Part shown: one piece after another, positions 17,389 through 26,657 of the stretch
How the letters are laid out: every line of letters begins with the position of its first letter
How positions within the stretch are numbered: the first letter of the stretch is position 1
The notes under the pieces: generated by a model
The model's database searches: none
What the model was told of the DNA's origin: nothing
Seen by the model: the letters and a program-made list of their open reading frames with translations, nothing else
Program-made: the position numbers and the translations under genes
Assembly: GCA_002402105.1 (NCBI GenBank)
Contig: NVVD01000015.1
Coordinates: forward strand, 27,488 to 91,487
Reading direction: 5' to 3'
DNA: 64,000 nt
Origin: Candidatus Cloacimonadota bacterium
GTDB lineage: Bacteria > Muiribacteriota > UBA6191

Positions 17389-18231
17389 TTGAATAAAAAA
17401 TGTAAAATAGGAATGATAAACTTTTTAAATGGGTTGATTCCAGACTATCATTTTGAAAATACTTTGTTTACTAAGACTTATGGCTTGCCAGCAGAACTCA
17501 ATAAATTATTAAGAGAAGGGGATTTAGATATCTCTCCAGTATCTTCAATGGAGTATATATTAAACTCCTCAAATTATAGTATTTTACCTGGACTTTGTAT
17601 TTCTGCTTTTAAAGAGGTTCAAACAGTAGGGGTATTTAGTAATTTAGCTCCAACAGAATGGGATAGAAAAAAAATCTACTTAAGTGGGGCTTCTTTGACC
17701 TCTAAATATTTACTGAAAGTAATTTGTAAAAAATATTTGAAAGTTGATCCTATTTTTATTGAACAAAAGATTGAAATTGCAGATAAAGAATCTTTTGAAC
17801 AGATCATTAAAAAATATGATGGAGTTTTATTGATTGGAGATCGAGTTTTTGAATTTAAAAATAATTTTCAATGGCAGTTTTATGATTTGGCTAGAATGTG
17901 GTTTGAAGCGACAGAGTTACCCTTTGTTTTTGCTCTATGGTTGGTTAGAAATAATTTCATAGAAAATAATTGTGAAATAATTTCTAAAGTGCATTATTTA
18001 CAACTAGAAGCAATTATAGAAGGCTTATCTCATTTAGAAGAAGTCTATGAAAAAAACTCTAAAAATTTAACTTTTAAAGAGTTTAGTAACTTTTTAGAAA
18101 ATATAATGAACTATCAATTGAGCCCATTTGAACTTTTGGGACTGAAAAAATTTAGTGAAGATTTAATAGAACTTCGAATGATTAGTGATTTTGAAGGTTT
18201 TCATTTTTTTGATTCAAAATTACAGCCATAA
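17389..18231 (+). CDS. mqnA: Chorismate dehydratase of the futalosine menaquinone pathway (MqnA)
   Basis: A 280-residue protein of the MqnA/MqnD family. It follows MqnA throughout: GMINFLNGLIPDYHFE at the start, GLPAELNKLLREGDLDISPV with SSMEYILN, LPGLCISAFKEVQTVGVFS, GVLLIGDRVF and YDLARMWFEATELPFVFALW. MqnA dehydrates chorismate to 3-enolpyruvylbenzoate, the first step in menaquinone synthesis by the futalosine route. The start is TTG at 17389, supported by an AGGAGA about 5-6 bases upstream and by the family's usual start. No other mqn gene adjoins, so the pathway is dispersed. A glycosyltransferase follows at once. Confidence 0.93.
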   Translation: MNKKCKIGMINFLNGLIPDYHFENTLFTKTYGLPAELNKLLREGDLDISPVSSMEYILNSSNYSILPGLCISAFKEVQTVGVFSNLAPTEWDRKKIYLSGASLTSKYLLKVICKKYLKVDPIFIEQKIEIADKESFEQIIKKYDGVLLIGDRVFEFKNNFQWQFYDLARMWFEATELPFVFALWLVRNNFIENNCEIISKVHYLQLEAIIEGLSHLEEVYEKNSKNLTFKEFSNFLENIMNYQLSPFELLGLKKFSEDLIELRMISDFEGFHFFDSKLQP

Positions 18232-18242
18232 GTAGAGAAGTA

Positions 18243-19301
18243 ATTATCGATTATTATTTAAACTATATTTCTGCTTTTTGTTTTATAGGATTTTTATATC
18301 CAAGTTATATTTATCCATTTTTATTAAGCTTTATACCAAGTAAAAGTCTAAATATTGATGATGTAGACTTTTATAAATTAAAAAAAATACTTTTATTAAT
18401 CGTATTTAAAGATGAAGAAAGCTTTTTGATTCATTATAAAAATCAGTACCTAGACTTATTAGAGCTTTTAGAAAACTTAGAAATAGTTTGTATTAGTGAT
18501 GGATCTTGTGATGAAACTCAAAACTTGTTAAGTAGCTTGATGCATAAAAGACTTGAAATAATTTCGTACAAAGAAAGCCTGGGTAAAAACGTAAGAATAC
18601 GTAATTACTTAAAAAAGAAAGAAATTAAAAACTATTTCATTAGTTTTGCTGACGGAAACACCCAATTAACTCCAGAATCTATGATTCAAATGATAAATGC
18701 TTTTCAAGATGAAAAAGTGGGCTGTAGTAGCTCGGTTTTAGAATATAGTGATGGATTTCGATTTGAAGGCACTTATTGGAATAGTGAAAATAGAATAAAA
18801 TTACAAGAAAGTATGATTTTACAGCAGGTTGGAGCTAGTGGAGCTTTATTTTCTATTAGAGAAAATATATATGAAGAACAAAGTGATAGTTTTCCGATTG
18901 ACTTAGCCTTTTCTTTAAGAGCTTTACTACTAGGTTATTCTTCAATTTCTGTGCATAAATCTAGAGTTTTTGAAGAAATAGGAGATAAAGACTTTGCAAA
19001 GAGAAAGCATCGTACTTTATTAAGGGGTATGAGATGTGCTTTTTTTTATTTTCCTAAGCTTTTAAAAAACTATAGATTTTTAAGCGTTTTTTGTTTGTTT
19101 TCGCATAAAATTATTCGTTGGATTAGTCCATTCTTTATTTTATTTATTTTACTAAATCATAGCTTTTTTTCATTTTCTTTATTGCTTTTAATTTTATTGA
19201 TATTTTTCCCGTACTCCCCTTTGTATTTGATTAAAATATTTTGGTCATCAATAAAAGCTTTTTTTCATTTTATTCTTGGGCGAACTATTAAAAGATGGTG
19301 A
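18243..19301 (+). CDS. Family 2 glycosyltransferase, start codon unclear
   Basis: A GT-A-fold glycosyltransferase similar to membrane-bound GT2 enzymes. The frame is open from 18213 and reads a hydrophobic segment (FCFIGFLYPSYIYPFLLSFI), then KKILLLIVFKDEESF, the standard first strand of a GT2 domain, then CISDGSCDETQNLL and SFADGNTQLTPESM (the DxD-like DGNT). The C-terminus has two hydrophobic helices. The first ordinary start, TTG at 18426, falls after the first strand and would remove part of the nucleotide-binding core; no ATG, GTG or TTG lies upstream in the frame. An ATT at 18243 is a candidate. It ends 3 bases before the HtrA gene. Substrate sugar and acceptor are unknown. Confidence 0.75.
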   Translation: MIDYYLNYISAFCFIGFLYPSYIYPFLLSFIPSKSLNIDDVDFYKLKKILLLIVFKDEESFLIHYKNQYLDLLELLENLEIVCISDGSCDETQNLLSSLMHKRLEIISYKESLGKNVRIRNYLKKKEIKNYFISFADGNTQLTPESMIQMINAFQDEKVGCSSSVLEYSDGFRFEGTYWNSENRIKLQESMILQQVGASGALFSIRENIYEEQSDSFPIDLAFSLRALLLGYSSISVHKSRVFEEIGDKDFAKRKHRTLLRGMRCAFFYFPKLLKNYRFLSVFCLFSHKIIRWISPFFILFILLNHSFFSFSLLLLILLIFFPYSPLYLIKIFWSSIKAFFHFILGRTIKRW

Positions 19302-19304
19302 TAT

Positions 19305-20642
19305 ATGTATAAATTATTTGGACTGTTTTTATTTTGTATTTTTAATGCTAACTCATTTATTTCTTTTAAAGATAATACCATTGCAGATATTGTAGAAAAA
19401 GTTGGCCCTTGTGTAGTGAATATCGTTGCTAAGTCAAGTACTACTAAACATATTAACTCTTATGATGAAAGTATTTATGAATTGTTTTTTGGTCGCCCAA
19501 ATAATGTTTTGCCAAAAAAACAAGGAGAAGGTAGTGGCTTTATCTATAATGAAGAAGGTTTTATTTTAACAAACCACCATGTTATTTCGGGTGCTGATAT
19601 TTTAGAAGTGACTTTACATAGTGGAAAAAAATATCGAGCTAAATATATAGGTGGAGATCCTTTAAAAGATATAGCAATCATAAAAATAAATGATAAAAAC
19701 TTTAATGGTTTATTTTCAAAAAAACTAGTTTGTAAACTTGGAAACTCTACAAAGTTAAGAGTAGGAGAATGGGCTATTGCTATTGGCTCTCCCTTTAGTT
19801 TAGACAGAACAGTCACCCTTGGTATTATATCTGCAAAAGGTAGGAGTTTATCTATTTCTGATGAAGTTAGTTATGATAATTTAATTCAAACAGATGCATC
19901 GATTAATCCTGGAAATAGTGGGGGACCTTTATTAAATGTTAATGGAGAAGTTATAGGAATCAATACAGCTATTAATTCTATAGGTCAAGGCTTGAGCTTT
20001 GCGATTCCAATTGATTTGGTTAAAAGGATTACCAATGATATTGAAAACTTTGGAAGAGTCAGGCAAAGTTTACTTGGAGTAGCTTTAGAACCTTTAACAA
20101 AACTTCATCTAAAGAAGTATAAATTAAATTCAAATAGAGGGGTTATGATTGCAAGAGTCTTTCCAAAAACTCCTGCTTTTAAATATGGTTTAAAGTCCAA
20201 AGATATTATCATTGGAATCAATGGAACTTCGATTGAAAATTTGTCAATTTTAAAAGAAAAACTACAAGAAATTCCTGTAGGAGAAATTGCACGAATAACT
20301 CTTATTAGAGATTTTAAGAAGAAATTAGTTTCTGTAAAACTAGATGAGTACTCAGAAGCTGCTTTTATTAGTTCAAGTAAAAACTCTTTAAATGCTAGAA
20401 GCCTAACAGCTAATGATAAAAGAAGAATGAGGTTAGATGAAAGCTTAGAAGGAGTAATTATTTTAAAGAATAATGAAAAGTTAGGACTTTATATTGGTGA
20501 TGTAATTGTCCAAATGAATCGTTATAAAATATCGAACTTAAAAAGTTTTAGAAAACATTTATCTAAACTAAGAAAAGGAAACTCTTTTTTATTAATTGTT
20601 ATAAGAGAGGGTTTTTTAACTTATATAGAGGCAGTTAGATAG
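19305..20642 (+). CDS. HtrA/DegP-family periplasmic serine protease
   Basis: A 445-residue protein with a signal peptide, a trypsin-like domain and two PDZ domains, the DegP/DegQ layout. The catalytic triad is visible: His in LTNHHVISGAD, Asp in DPLKDIAIIKI, Ser in NPGNSGGPLLN. The first PDZ starts near residue 252 (LLGVALEPLTK) and the second near 360-440 (LEGVIILKNNEKLGLYIGD). These proteases refold or degrade misfolded proteins in the periplasm. It begins 3 bases after the glycosyltransferase, so is probably co-transcribed with mqnA and that gene. It converges on the histidine kinase gene with 3 bases between stops. Confidence 0.95.
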   Translation: MYKLFGLFLFCIFNANSFISFKDNTIADIVEKVGPCVVNIVAKSSTTKHINSYDESIYELFFGRPNNVLPKKQGEGSGFIYNEEGFILTNHHVISGADILEVTLHSGKKYRAKYIGGDPLKDIAIIKINDKNFNGLFSKKLVCKLGNSTKLRVGEWAIAIGSPFSLDRTVTLGIISAKGRSLSISDEVSYDNLIQTDASINPGNSGGPLLNVNGEVIGINTAINSIGQGLSFAIPIDLVKRITNDIENFGRVRQSLLGVALEPLTKLHLKKYKLNSNRGVMIARVFPKTPAFKYGLKSKDIIIGINGTSIENLSILKEKLQEIPVGEIARITLIRDFKKKLVSVKLDEYSEAAFISSSKNSLNARSLTANDKRRMRLDESLEGVIILKNNEKLGLYIGDVIVQMNRYKISNLKSFRKHLSKLRKGNSFLLIVIREGFLTYIEAVR

Positions 20643-20645
20643 CTT

Positions 20646-23279
20646 TTAAAAATTTGGATGGTTATTAAGGCTTTCATGTAGGGCTTCTAGTATTTGTTCT
20701 TTGGTAAAGGGTTTATGTATAAAGTGTAGTACTCCAAGCTTTTTAAACTCTTGAATGGAGTCAGGGGTTAACTTGCCAGAGACTGCAATAATTTTTGGTC
20801 TTTTCTCTTGAGGAATTCTATAGATAAGTTTTGCTAAAGCAAGCCCATCAAGCGGTGGCATATGGACATCAGTAAAAATAATATGTGGTGGGTTTTTGGC
20901 GTGTTCTAGTGCTTCTACGACACTTGATCCATTACTATATCTTGATACTCTTGGAAAATTAGCCTCTTTTAAAATAGATTCAAGGTGGTCTAAGATAAAG
21001 CTTTCATCATCTACAATATAGATGTTGGCTTTTGAACTTTTATTATCTATTTTAATCTCTGGAAGTTTCTTTCGGACTCTTCTTTGTTCAAGTGGAATTT
21101 TTAAGGTAAAAGTTGTTCCAGTAGTAAGATCATCTCTAAAACTATCTCTGACATTTTGTATAGTTTCTTGAGTAATTGTATCAATTGTTACTTTTCCTCC
21201 ATGGTTTTGAACAACAGAAAAGACCATAGCTAAACCAAGACCTGTACCTTTTTTAGAATCTCTATTTTTAGTGGTAAAAAATGGGTCAAAGATTTTAGGT
21301 AATATTTCTTTTGCTATTCCTGTTCCACTATCTTTAAATTTAAGTATAATATTACGATCAAGAAATGATGAACTAATTTTCATTTCCATATCATTTAAAG
21401 AGCTGTTGTTTGTTTTACAAAGTTCTTGCATAGAGTGCATAGAGTTTGTAATTAAGTTTACAATAACATCTCTAATTTGGACTTTATCCATACGACTTGA
21501 AGGTATACTTGGGTCTAAATCAAGAGTTAATTTTATTTTCTTTTGTATTAATTGGTCGTGGATAATTGAAAGAGCATCACGAATGATTTCATCAATAGCA
21601 ATCATTTCTAATTTAGAGCCATCAGATTTACCAAGAGAAAAAAGTCTTGAGGTTAAGTCACTGGCTTTACTTACATTATCTTGTATTTGATTTAACTTTT
21701 GTTTTAGTATTTTGTTGTTTGTACTATTTTGTTCTTTGTCTAATAATAATAAAGAGATATCTGTAGAGAAATTGATAGCAGTTAAGATATTATTAAAATC
21801 ATGTGCAATGCCAGCAGCAAGGGTTCCTAAGCCAGCAATTTTTTCGGCTTGGATTAACTCATCTTGTGTTTCTTGTAGTTTTTCTTCTGTGACTTGTTTG
21901 GAGGTAATATCTCTAATAATACCTATCGTTCCTAAAAATTTTTGTCTAAACCTGTGATCTTTAATCCAAAAGCCACCTGCATTTACTTCGGCATAAAAAA
22001 TATTATTTGATTTATTAAGGGGAGTGATTAGGGTTGTTCTTTTTCCTGAGCGTATTCTGACTCGACTTTTTTTAGTAGCTCTATCTCCTTGCCTTCTTTC
22101 ATCAAATAGGCCTGGGGCTCCTTTATCTCCTGTTACAACGCCAACATAATTAGGGAGAACATGATCTCTTGAAACTTTAAAATAATCTTCTTCATGTAGG
22201 AGATTGCTATAGTGTTTACCAAGAAGGTCTTCTTGGTGATAGCCCCATTTACTGACTTCTTCAGTAATAAATGTAAAGCATCCTTCTTCATCTAATTTGT
22301 AAACAACATCGGGCATATTTTCTAAGATGGAGTCAAGCTCTATTTTGGATGAAAAGTGTGAGCAAATCATAGAATATAAAGAAATATGACTAGATAAAGT
22401 ATCTGCCACAACTTGAATGGCTTGTAAATCAAGATCACCAAAGCCTTGAGGAGATTTTTTATTGAGGATTTGTAAAACACCTAAAACTTCTTGATCACGA
22501 AAAATAGGAGAAACTAAAATGGATTTTGTTTTGTAACCACTTTGTTCATCTATTTTTTTTTCAAAAGACTTGTTTTCATAGGGATGATTGGTGAATAAGG
22601 GTTTTCTTTGGGCATAACAAGACCCAACTAAGCCTTCTCCTGGTTTTAAGTTAATATCTAGGGTTCTGCCAAGACCTTCTGCCCATAAATCTTCTAGTGT
22701 ATTGTTTTCTTCATTGTATATATAAAAAGTAGTTCTTTCTGCGTTTAAAAACTCGCTAACTAAGGGGCAACTTTTTTCTATAAAATCAAGCTCTTTACTT
22801 GGGTTGATTGATTTGATTAAATCATTTAACTTTTTTTGTGCATTGAGAGTATTAGTTTCGTTTTGTAAAGATAAATATAAAGTTTGATTCTCTAAAGCTT
22901 TGAGTAGTAGCTCTAAAAAAGAAAGTGTATCAGGACAGATTTTTTCAGAAAAAGATAAGGCTAAAGTTAATTTTGAATCTGGAGTTTTTAGAGGAATAAA
23001 GTAAAAAGTAAGAGGGCCATATTCGCTTTTTAGTGTCATTTCTTTTTTAGATGAATCAAATTGTGCAATGAGTTGTTTAGCATCGTAATAATCCATGCCA
23101 ATGGCATCAATTAATTGAAAGGGTGACTTTGTATCAAAACAAATAAGAAAATCAGACTGAGATGAATCATAAATTTTAGAAAATAGCCCTAATAAATATC
23201 CTTGAAAATTTAAGGGAAGCTTTTTAAGAGATAACACCTCTTGTTGAAGTAGAATTAATTTAGAAAAAATATTTGTCAT
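20646..23279 (-). CDS. Hybrid sensor histidine kinase (GAF-PAS-HisKA-HATPase-REC)
   Basis: An 877-residue soluble sensor kinase. The first 150 residues are of unknown fold. A GAF domain spans about 155-300 (SEFLNAERTTFYIYN), a PAS domain about 315-455 (NMPDVVYKLDEEG), the HisKA domain holds the phosphoacceptor His near 491 in GIAHDFNNILTAINFS, and the ATPase domain shows KDSGTGIAKEILPKIFDP with GTGLGLAMV. A receiver domain at about 755-877 has its Asp near 804 (HIIFTDVHMPPLDG). No membrane span is seen, so it probably senses a cytoplasmic signal through GAF or PAS. No separate response regulator adjoins; the HPt remnant at 58905 could once have served such a relay. Confidence 0.95.
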   Translation of the reverse strand: MTNIFSKLILLQQEVLSLKKLPLNFQGYLLGLFSKIYDSSQSDFLICFDTKSPFQLIDAIGMDYYDAKQLIAQFDSSKKEMTLKSEYGPLTFYFIPLKTPDSKLTLALSFSEKICPDTLSFLELLLKALENQTLYLSLQNETNTLNAQKKLNDLIKSINPSKELDFIEKSCPLVSEFLNAERTTFYIYNEENNTLEDLWAEGLGRTLDINLKPGEGLVGSCYAQRKPLFTNHPYENKSFEKKIDEQSGYKTKSILVSPIFRDQEVLGVLQILNKKSPQGFGDLDLQAIQVVADTLSSHISLYSMICSHFSSKIELDSILENMPDVVYKLDEEGCFTFITEEVSKWGYHQEDLLGKHYSNLLHEEDYFKVSRDHVLPNYVGVVTGDKGAPGLFDERRQGDRATKKSRVRIRSGKRTTLITPLNKSNNIFYAEVNAGGFWIKDHRFRQKFLGTIGIIRDITSKQVTEEKLQETQDELIQAEKIAGLGTLAAGIAHDFNNILTAINFSTDISLLLLDKEQNSTNNKILKQKLNQIQDNVSKASDLTSRLFSLGKSDGSKLEMIAIDEIIRDALSIIHDQLIQKKIKLTLDLDPSIPSSRMDKVQIRDVIVNLITNSMHSMQELCKTNNSSLNDMEMKISSSFLDRNIILKFKDSGTGIAKEILPKIFDPFFTTKNRDSKKGTGLGLAMVFSVVQNHGGKVTIDTITQETIQNVRDSFRDDLTTGTTFTLKIPLEQRRVRKKLPEIKIDNKSSKANIYIVDDESFILDHLESILKEANFPRVSRYSNGSSVVEALEHAKNPPHIIFTDVHMPPLDGLALAKLIYRIPQEKRPKIIAVSGKLTPDSIQEFKKLGVLHFIHKPFTKEQILEALHESLNNHPNF

Positions 23280-23283
23280 AAAA

Positions 23284-24108
23284 CTATCCTGAACTTCTCA
23301 TTTGAAATGCAACTTTAACAGAACGCATTAACTCCGAAAAAGATTTTACTCGTAAAAGAGCCTTAAAAACGTAATTTGGTCTATAATAAAACTCTAGATA
23401 TGCTTGTTTACAATAAGCTTGGATTTCTTCATCGGGCATAGTGCATCCTGGCCTTTGAATGGCAATTTGTGATTTAGGGTTTTTAACAAACTCTCGCCAA
23501 TAATCATGTTGAAATTCTTTTAAATAGAGTGCATATAGTTGTGTAGCAGGTAAATGTGCATTATCAACATTCATTAATACAGGAGAGCTTTTTGTTTTAT
23601 ATGTTTTCTCTTCTTTTCTGTATATAATACCAGGAACTTTAGAAAAAGCTTCATAGTCCATGACATCACATTCTCCAATAAATCCTACATCAATTTCTTT
23701 GTGCCTCATGGTTTCTTCGGGGTAAATTCCCATATGAACACCACCAACAACAACTGAGCAAGGGTAGCTTTTTTTAAGTTCGATCAACCAATCGAGATTT
23801 TCTTTTAATTGATAAGTTGTAATGGTATAAAAAATATAATCAGGTTGATAATGTTTTAATTGATTAAGAACCTCATCTTTTGAAATTAAAGTGGCATTGA
23901 CATCTAAAAACAAAACGTCGTGGCCAGCTCCTTTTGCACATCCAGCAACATAAAGTAGACTTAATGATGGAAAAATACCATAATTATCTTTGACTACCTT
24001 TAGCCCAGGTTCGTTGTCTATGCTTCCGTAGGGGGGATAGATGATAGCAATTTTTTTTGGAGATTTTGTACGAAAAGTACTGATCTCTTCTTTTTTAATA
24101 TTTATCAT
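23284..24108 (-). CDS. B12-binding-domain protein lacking the radical SAM core
   Basis: A 274-residue protein. Residues 18-150 look like the B12-binding domain of the large B12-dependent radical SAM family: KKIAIIYPPYGSIDNEPG, SLSLLYVAGCAKGAGHDV, VVGGVHMGIYPEE and the DVGFIGECD that usually precedes the catalytic part. PGIIYRKEEKTYKTKS then matches the linker before the radical SAM domain. Instead of the RGCPYxCxFC core, the sequence jumps within about 40 residues to a C-terminal tail like that of the family (DEEIQAYCKQAYLEFYYRP followed by NYVFKALLRVKSF). The core of about 200 residues is absent in frame. It overlaps the glycosyltransferase upstream by 14 bases. It may be a regulator, a partner subunit or a decaying gene. 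Confidence 0.75.
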   Translation of the reverse strand: MINIKKEEISTFRTKSPKKIAIIYPPYGSIDNEPGLKVVKDNYGIFPSLSLLYVAGCAKGAGHDVLFLDVNATLISKDEVLNQLKHYQPDYIFYTITTYQLKENLDWLIELKKSYPCSVVVGGVHMGIYPEETMRHKEIDVGFIGECDVMDYEAFSKVPGIIYRKEEKTYKTKSSPVLMNVDNAHLPATQLYALYLKEFQHDYWREFVKNPKSQIAIQRPGCTMPDEEIQAYCKQAYLEFYYRPNYVFKALLRVKSFSELMRSVKVAFQMRSSG

Positions 24109-24946
24109 AATAGCTCGACGGATAAGTAATACAGTAATAACAACGATTTATGGCTGAAAATCCATTAAAAAACAAACAGGCTAAAGATAGTTTTAAAGAC
24201 TTATGTTTTAAAAATGATGAAAAAGCACTAATAAAAATCCATAAAAAGCTAAAACTCAAATAGCTCTGTGGTTCAATTTTATGAAAAAAATGGGCTTTTA
24301 TAAAGTGTTTGTTGTGATTATTTATCATTTTAAGCATAGAAGTTATATTATCGTTTCTAAGATGATGCACTTTTAGCTCATAAGAATAATAAATTTTTTC
24401 ATTTTTTTTATATCTTAAAGAAAACTCTATGTCTTCGCCAAAATTACCAAAACTTTGATTGAATCCCCCAATTTTTAAGAAACTTTTCTTTTTTCCAGCA
24501 AAACAAATACCCATTAAAAAGGGGGCATTTGATAAATTATTTTGTCCATGGCTTTGTTTCCAAAAAAGTGAGCGAAATTGATTTGTGAATCCATTGCTTG
24601 GACTAGAAAACTCTTGTCCAGCAATTATGTCCTCTTTATTGAGTGCTTCATCTAAGACTTTAAAAAAATCGGGGTAGATAACGGCATCTGCATCTAAAAA
24701 TAAAATATAATTATTAGAAGCTTTTTGTAGTAATTTATTTCTTGAATAACTTAAGCCTTTATTTTTTATGTTATAAACTATTTTTGGTTTAATTATCTTG
24801 AAAGAGGGCAGTTTTGGGGATTTGCAACCATCACATAATAGTATGACTTCATGGAAAGTGTTAGAGTGTTTATCTATTGATAGAAGTACCTCAGAAATTG
24901 AGTCTTCTTTTTTAAAATATGGAATTAAAATAGAAATATTTTTCAT
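24095..24946 (-). CDS. Family 2 glycosyltransferase
   Basis: About 283 residues from the ATG at 24946. A GT2 domain: KNISILIPYFKKEDSI as the first strand, NKGLSYSRNKLL, then the metal-binding YILFLDADAVIYPDF, and the ICFAGKKKSFLKIGGFN with FGEDIEFSLR acceptor-side motifs. The C-terminal part (SFLWIFISAFSSFL onward) has hydrophobic helices that may attach it to the membrane. A longer frame begins with TTG at 24964; neither has a good ribosome-binding site. It overlaps the B12-binding protein gene by 14 bases. The donor and acceptor are not known; glycan or lipid glycosylation is likely by family. Confidence 0.88.
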   Translation of the reverse strand: MKNISILIPYFKKEDSISEVLLSIDKHSNTFHEVILLCDGCKSPKLPSFKIIKPKIVYNIKNKGLSYSRNKLLQKASNNYILFLDADAVIYPDFFKVLDEALNKEDIIAGQEFSSPSNGFTNQFRSLFWKQSHGQNNLSNAPFLMGICFAGKKKSFLKIGGFNQSFGNFGEDIEFSLRYKKNEKIYYSYELKVHHLRNDNITSMLKMINNHNKHFIKAHFFHKIEPQSYLSFSFLWIFISAFSSFLKHKSLKLSLACLFFNGFSAINRCYYCITYPSSYYDKY

Positions 24947-24989
24947 TTTAAATGGGTGTTGCAATAGATGAAAAACACTTTATCACTCT

Positions 24990-25493
24990 TTAAGAAAGGG
25001 CTATAGAGAGAGCTGTTGTAAGCTTTAGTACATCAGTGTTGGTTTTAGAGAGACGCTCTGCAATAATACCAGCTAAATTGTATAAAAAAATAACTCCGAT
25101 TTTTGGGTCTTCTTTCACAATTTGAGAAAGATCTTTTTTAGATAGCTTTAAAAAAGAAGAGTCCTCAATTGCTGTAACGGTTGCAATTCTTTTTCCGCTA
25201 GAGAGTAGACCATTTTCTCCGAAACATGGGTGGTGGTCTGCATTTAAGGTAATAAGAGTTTTATCTCGTATTTCTGTAGCCATTTTTTCAGATAAAAGAG
25301 GTAATTTTTGTGAAATTTTAACAGAGCCTTTAGTAAGAAAAAAAAGCTCTTCACCAGTTGAACCCTCAACAAATAAGTCAATACCTTGCTTAACTTTTGC
25401 GGTAGTGAGCTTTTTTGAGAAGGACTCAAGTTGTTTTTCGTTGAGCCCTTTTAATATATCAAAGTTACTAAGAGAGATGTCTTTATGTCGCAT
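24990..25493 (-). CDS. Cyclic-nucleotide-binding-domain protein
   Basis: About 167 residues from the ATG at 25493 (TTG at 25505 is an alternative). It is a single cNMP-binding domain of the CRP type: LNEKQLESFSKKL helix, GIDLFVEGSTGEELFFLTKG, then the phosphate-binding cassette region CFGENGLLSSGKRIATVTA and a helical end. In classical sites the cassette reads GE..L...RxA; FGENGLLSSGKRIATV retains the GE and an Arg. There is no DNA-binding helix-turn-helix, so it is not a complete Crp-like regulator. The gene lies right behind a K+ channel gene (25509) and is probably in the same transcript, suggesting a detached sensor for it. Confidence 0.88.
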   Translation of the reverse strand: MRHKDISLSNFDILKGLNEKQLESFSKKLTTAKVKQGIDLFVEGSTGEELFFLTKGSVKISQKLPLLSEKMATEIRDKTLITLNADHHPCFGENGLLSSGKRIATVTAIEDSSFLKLSKKDLSQIVKEDPKIGVIFLYNLAGIIAERLSKTNTDVLKLTTALSIALS

Positions 25494-25508
25494 AGTTTTG
25501 ACCAATAC

Positions 25509-26657
25509 TTAGTTTGTAATTAAAATTGCGTAATCGTTTTCACCAACAATAGTATCATCGTCGGGGTTTAAAACGGTGCTTTTTTGCTTGTGAGTTGCAT
25601 CAGGAATTTCTTTCTTAGATTGTTCAAAGGCCATTTTGATGAAAGCATCAATGGCTGAGCTATCAGAATTTAGTATTTCTTGAAGTCCTATATTTTTTGC
25701 TTCTGTACAAAGTCCAATAACAATTGCTTTGTGTTCTTTTCTAAAATATAAAGAGACATCTAAAAAAGTTTTATCATGTAAAAATGAAGGAACTTTAATT
25801 TTAGAGAAATTTGCTCCAGTTTCAGAAGTACCCATCAATTCTCTTAAGATGTCTGACATTCCTTGATCGCAAGTAGCCGAAGATAAAAGAAATGGGTTAA
25901 ACTCACCATTTAAAATAATTTCATCAACTTGGGCTCTTTTTAAATGGGCAACATTTTCAGAGCTATTTAATTCAGCAATGACTTTAATTTTATTATTTAG
26001 AGATTTAATAGCTAAAGTTTTTAATATAGTATGATCATCGCTAAGTTTAACGCTTTCTTTATCATCAGATAAAATGACTACCATTCTGCAATGAAGAGTA
26101 TTAGTACGCTTTAAAATAACTTCTTTTGAAATATCTCCTTTAACAAAGAAAAATTTAAGATCTTTAAACCTATCATAGATTTCAGCTAATTGAGTTTCTG
26201 AGTAAGAACCGTTTAATACTATACTTGTAGAGTTGTTAAATGTGTTGTCTTTTCTTAGAGTTTCTAAAAGGCCTATTCCATGGCTATTCCAACCACTAAT
26301 AATTAGGTGTCTCTTACAGTTTACGGTTTCAAGTCCTTTATTCACGTTAATCCTTCTTTCAATCATAATAGATGAAATGGTTGCTGTAAAAACAGAGGTT
26401 AAACCAATTCCTCCAAACATTACAAACACACCTAATATTTTACCAACTGGGGTTACTGGTGAGATGTCCCCATAACCTACAGTTGTTATGGTTACAAATG
26501 CCCACCAAACAGCATCAAAAAAAGTGTTAATCCCACTAGCATTAGAGTTTTTTTCAGCTATTAATACTAAAAAACCAGCTAAAAAAGCAAAAGTAATAAT
26601 AACTTTTAATAATAGAGGAAGTTTTTCTTTTTGTATTAAGGTTAAGATCTCTTTCAT
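25509..26657 (-). CDS. Two-span K+ channel with cytoplasmic RCK domain
   Basis: A 382-residue channel. The first helix (LLLKVIITFAFLAGFLVLIA) is followed by the pore helix and the selectivity filter TITTVGYGDISP near residues 56-67, then the second helix (ILGVFVMFGGIGLTSVFTATI). The cytoplasmic part starts with KRHLIISGWNSHG, the Rossmann fold of RCK/TrkA-N, and extends to residue 350 with NAKN-type repeats of strands and helices. TVGYGD is the canonical K+ filter. Proteins of the MthK type have this shape, with Ca2+ or nucleotide gating. A cNMP-binding domain gene follows 15 bases downstream. The last 30 residues (DDDTIVGENDYAILI) end a TrkA-C-like strand. Confidence 0.93.
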   Translation of the reverse strand: MKEILTLIQKEKLPLLLKVIITFAFLAGFLVLIAEKNSNASGINTFFDAVWWAFVTITTVGYGDISPVTPVGKILGVFVMFGGIGLTSVFTATISSIMIERRINVNKGLETVNCKRHLIISGWNSHGIGLLETLRKDNTFNNSTSIVLNGSYSETQLAEIYDRFKDLKFFFVKGDISKEVILKRTNTLHCRMVVILSDDKESVKLSDDHTILKTLAIKSLNNKIKVIAELNSSENVAHLKRAQVDEIILNGEFNPFLLSSATCDQGMSDILRELMGTSETGANFSKIKVPSFLHDKTFLDVSLYFRKEHKAIVIGLCTEAKNIGLQEILNSDSSAIDAFIKMAFEQSKKEIPDATHKQKSTVLNPDDDTIVGENDYAILITN

